Made by a program: the position numbers and the translations under genes
Notes under the pieces: generated by a model
What the model saw: only the letters and a program-made list of their open reading frames with translations
What the model was told of the DNA's origin: nothing
Database searches by the model: none
Origin: Pseudomonadota bacterium
GTDB lineage: Bacteria; Pseudomonadota; Gammaproteobacteria; Burkholderiales; Burkholderiaceae_C
Length of the DNA stretch: 64,000 bases
Reading direction: 5' to 3'
NCBI GenBank assembly: GCA_021805825.1
Contig: JAJZEC010000004.1
Location: 48,901-112,900, forward strand
In this document: piece after piece, positions 61,900 to 64,000 of the stretch
How the letters are laid out: each line of letters starts with the position of its first letter
Numbering within the stretch: position 1 is the first letter of the stretch

Positions 61900-63609
61900 T
61901 CAGTTGTCCAGCGCGATGCTCAGCACGTTGCCGGTCGTCGGGTCGAACTTCACCTCGACCTTGACGCCGTCGCCGAAGCCGGCCGGGATGGAAACGCTGT
62001 TCGCCGCCAGGATGTTCAGCTGGGTGCCTTCCAGGGAGAAGCTCGAGTCTTGCGCGGCGACCGCGGTGGCCTGCGTCACTGCGGAGCCCAGGCTCCAGGC
62101 GTAGACCCGCCCGGAGATGTCCTGCGGCTCGCTGCTCCCGCCGGAGGTGCTCGACCCACCCGTGGGCAGGAAGCGGATGGTATAAGCACTGACGGTGTTC
62201 GCCCCGTCCTCCTGGTACAGACCCTCGACCGCGACCGGCGCCCCCGCGCTCAGGCTGCCCGCGCTGCCGTTGGCGTAGGCGCAGTTGGGGGCGATGGTCA
62301 CGGTGACCTGCCGGTTGCCGCCTTCGGTCTGCCAGTTCAGCAGGAAGTGGCCGGGGTCGATCACGCTGGCCACCGTTCCCTGCATGTCCACCGTCTCGCC
62401 GGTGGGCGCGGAGGACAGCACCTGGATGGAACTGGCGGTGACCACATTGCCGGACACCGTGCCGACGACGTCGACATAGGCACCGTTGCCCAGCTGGCTG
62501 CTGCTCGAGCCCGCGGCGTAGCTGGCCGCGCTGGCGTCGATCGGTACCCCGCGCACCAGGAAGGGGCTGGTGGCGTTGACAAAGGCGGTGATGGTGCCGT
62601 GCAGCTCGACGGTCGCCGGGTTGCTGGCCGAGTAGGTGCGGATCGACTGCGCGACGAGGGTTCCATGGCCGTCGCCGTGGCCGCTGACCACCACGTACTG
62701 CCCCTCCACCAGCGCCGGGGCGGAAGCACCCATCGCGGTGGTGTCGACCGGGATTCCCGACAGCGTGAACCCCTGGGATCCGATGGCGTAGGCCACGCCG
62801 TCGACCTGCACCGGGCCGGTCGTCGTACCCAGCCCATGCACGGTGACCACCCAGCTGCCGCCCTGGTCGGCGGCGTAGACCAGATCCCCGCCCGCCAGGC
62901 TGGCTCCCGAGGGCTGGATGACGGTACCGGCCAGCGGCACCGAGGTGCCGTCGACGCTGAAGCTGGTTGCGCCCAGGTTGGCGACCACCCCGGTCAGTCG
63001 ACTCAGGGTGCTCGAGGCCGGCAGGCGCTCGATCAGCGTGGCCCAGATGTACGGGCCGCTGGCGTCCTCGCCGTAGGCTCCATGCACTTCGACCTGGGTG
63101 CCCACAGTCACCCCGGCCGCGCCGCCCAGCCCGGTGAAGCCCGAGTAGAAGGTGACCGGCCCCTTGCCGGAGTCGGCGTTGACCAGCACGCGTTCGCCGT
63201 TGACCTGCAGCGTGCCGGTCGTCGTGTCCACACTGCCCACGACGCCGTCGACCTCGGGCTGGATCACCAGGGACTGCGGCTGGTTGCTGGAGTCGATCTG
63301 CTGCAGTTCGACGCGGGCGCCGAGATCGACCGCCTGGGAATTCGTCTGCAGCGCGTCCGCGCTGTCCGATGCCGAGTAGTAGGTGGGCGTTGCGCTGCTG
63401 TACGGTGTGCCGCCGACAATCACGCTACCCAGCCCGATCACGGTCCCGAAGGTCATCCCGGTGCCTCCGGTGCCGACCCCGCCGCCGCCGACCGCGGCGA
63501 CCACGGCCGCGGCACCGCCGCCTCCGCAGGAGGCGAGCGCAAGAAACAGGCCCGCGGTGGCGGCCAGCGTCGCGGCGCGCACTGCGCGCAGGGGCAGGAG
63601 TTTGCTCAC
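61900..63609 (-). CDS. DUF5666 repeat lipoprotein
   Basis: A 569 aa predicted lipoprotein. The signal peptide ends with the lipobox LASC followed by a Gly run and a Gly-rich linker. The remainder is a series of beta-rich modules of about 60-70 residues, each with patterns such as VDGVVGSVDTTTGTLQVNG, GVVANLGATSFSVDG and MQGTVASVIDPGHFLLNW. These match DUF5666 (OB-like) repeats. I start at GTG 63609 with AAGGA six bases upstream; it overlaps the upstream stop as GTGA. Function is unknown; it is likely outer-membrane or surface exposed. Confidence 0.88.
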   Translation of the reverse strand: MSKLLPLRAVRAATLAATAGLFLALASCGGGGAAAVVAAVGGGGVGTGGTGMTFGTVIGLGSVIVGGTPYSSATPTYYSASDSADALQTNSQAVDLGARVELQQIDSSNQPQSLVIQPEVDGVVGSVDTTTGTLQVNGERVLVNADSGKGPVTFYSGFTGLGGAAGVTVGTQVEVHGAYGEDASGPYIWATLIERLPASSTLSRLTGVVANLGATSFSVDGTSVPLAGTVIQPSGASLAGGDLVYAADQGGSWVVTVHGLGTTTGPVQVDGVAYAIGSQGFTLSGIPVDTTAMGASAPALVEGQYVVVSGHGDGHGTLVAQSIRTYSASNPATVELHGTITAFVNATSPFLVRGVPIDASAASYAAGSSSSQLGNGAYVDVVGTVSGNVVTASSIQVLSSAPTGETVDMQGTVASVIDPGHFLLNWQTEGGNRQVTVTIAPNCAYANGSAGSLSAGAPVAVEGLYQEDGANTVSAYTIRFLPTGGSSTSGGSSEPQDISGRVYAWSLGSAVTQATAVAAQDSSFSLEGTQLNILAANSVSIPAGFGDGVKVEVKFDPTTGNVLSIALDN

Positions 63610-64000
63610 AAGCGTTCCTTCGGTGGCTGCGGCGAGGCCTTCCTTCTGCGCGGGCCCGAAGCGGCCGCTGCGCGCGGATCCGGTGCGGGCTCGGGAGGAT
63701 GCGCCTCGTTCCAGAAATAGGCCCCGAAGCGCACACGACCGCGGGCCTCGCGGTCGGAGGCGTCGGATTCCAGGCATCGTAGGGCCTCGGCGACCATGCG
63801 GTCGCGATTGTGCGCCCACAGTTCGCGCGCCAGTTCGGCCAGGCGATTCATCGAGGCCTGGCTGAGTCCGTCGGCGAACACACTCTGTTCCAGGCGCGGC
63901 GCTTCCTGCGCGAGGTTCGAGACCGCCGCCGCCGCGTGGTCGGCCAGGTTCATGCCGAACAGATCGAGCAGCTGCTGCAGGTCGCCGCGCGGCACGAAAC
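63606..64000 (-). CDS. DUF6502 family protein, 5' end outside the window
   Basis: The frame is open to the window edge, so only the C-terminal part of about 130 aa is seen. It contains RLEQSVFADGLSQASMNRLAELAREL (core VFADGLSQASMNRL) and GRVRFGAYFWNE, the closing pattern of DUF6502 proteins, then a basic Pro-rich tail. The Met in the ORF track is an internal GTG, not the true start. It is translationally coupled to the DUF5666 gene, a pairing I recall from other Burkholderiales. Function is unknown. Confidence 0.72.
   Translation of the reverse strand, partial: FVPRGDLQQLLDLFGMNLADHAAAAVSNLAQEAPRLEQSVFADGLSQASMNRLAELARELWAHNRDRMVAEALRCLESDASDREARGRVRFGAYFWNEAHPPEPAPDPRAAAASGPRRRKASPQPPKERL

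Overview
The window looks like chromosomal DNA of a high-GC betaproteobacterium, most likely Burkholderiales. The evidence is gene content and order: argB / HAD nucleotidase / slmA-like TetR, the aa3-oxidase block with DUF2244, DUF2970, the small oxidase assembly peptide, DUF2909, SURF1, ctaA and ctaB, a gluQ-type synthetase, a DUF6502/DUF5666 pair and a QueE with a CX14CX2C cluster motif. I see no rRNA, tRNA, insertion sequence, phage gene or CRISPR array. Base composition and coding style look even from end to end, so this reads as core or stable accessory genome. Genus is not determined.

Layout. 0-2.5 kb: purT and the type IV pilus ATPase pilU. 2.5-12.8 kb: a two-arm glycolate/glyoxylate locus. 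The leftward arm is gcl-hyi-glxR-gckA plus a DUF3079 gene; the rightward arm is a LysR regulator followed by glcDEF. Together they turn glycolate into glyoxylate, tartronate semialdehyde, glycerate and 2-phosphoglycerate, as in photorespiratory salvage. 13-14.8 kb: a small secreted acidic orphan protein, a Skp/OmpH-like chaperone and a DUF3014 protein. 14.9-21.7 kb: an ion and transport group (CLC Cl-/H+ exchanger, MFS permease, P3A-type H+-ATPase, AzlC/AzlD). 21.7-24.9 kb: a pirin and a BtuB-like TonB receptor behind a cobalamin riboswitch. 24.9-29.5 kb: a leftward stress/membrane group (DUF1345, phosphoribosyltransferase, CBS protein, cyclopropane synthase, Hsp20, UspA).

29.6-39.2 kb: argB, a HAD nucleotidase and slmA, then a TetR-controlled beta-oxidation operon (acyl-CoA dehydrogenase, FadB/FadN-like fusion, thiolase, crotonase). 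39.2-41.6 kb: trmL and comF leftward, and a BioC-like methyltransferase rightward. 41.8-48.3 kb: the cytochrome c oxidase and heme A operon. It lacks recognisable subunit I (coxA/ctaD) and CuB-assembly (ctaG/cox11) genes at their usual places. 48.3-53.2 kb: gluQ, rhlE, queE, a monocistronic pal with its own terminator, and an FAH-family hydrolase. 53.2-60.9 kb: a translationally coupled five-gene operon encoding a tripartite RND efflux pump and its two-component system, preceded by a PmrA-like direct-repeat box. 60.9-64 kb: a methyltransferase, a DUF5666 lipoprotein and a 5'-truncated DUF6502 gene.

The observations I would follow first are the incomplete oxidase operon with an altered CuA motif and a histidine-free SCO-like protein, the CTTAG-N6-CTTAG box upstream of the efflux operon, the cobalamin riboswitch, the operator of the beta-oxidation operon, and the orphan acidic peptide flanked by two hairpins. 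I did not find a clear new defence or mobile system. All family assignments come from reading motifs, without database searches.
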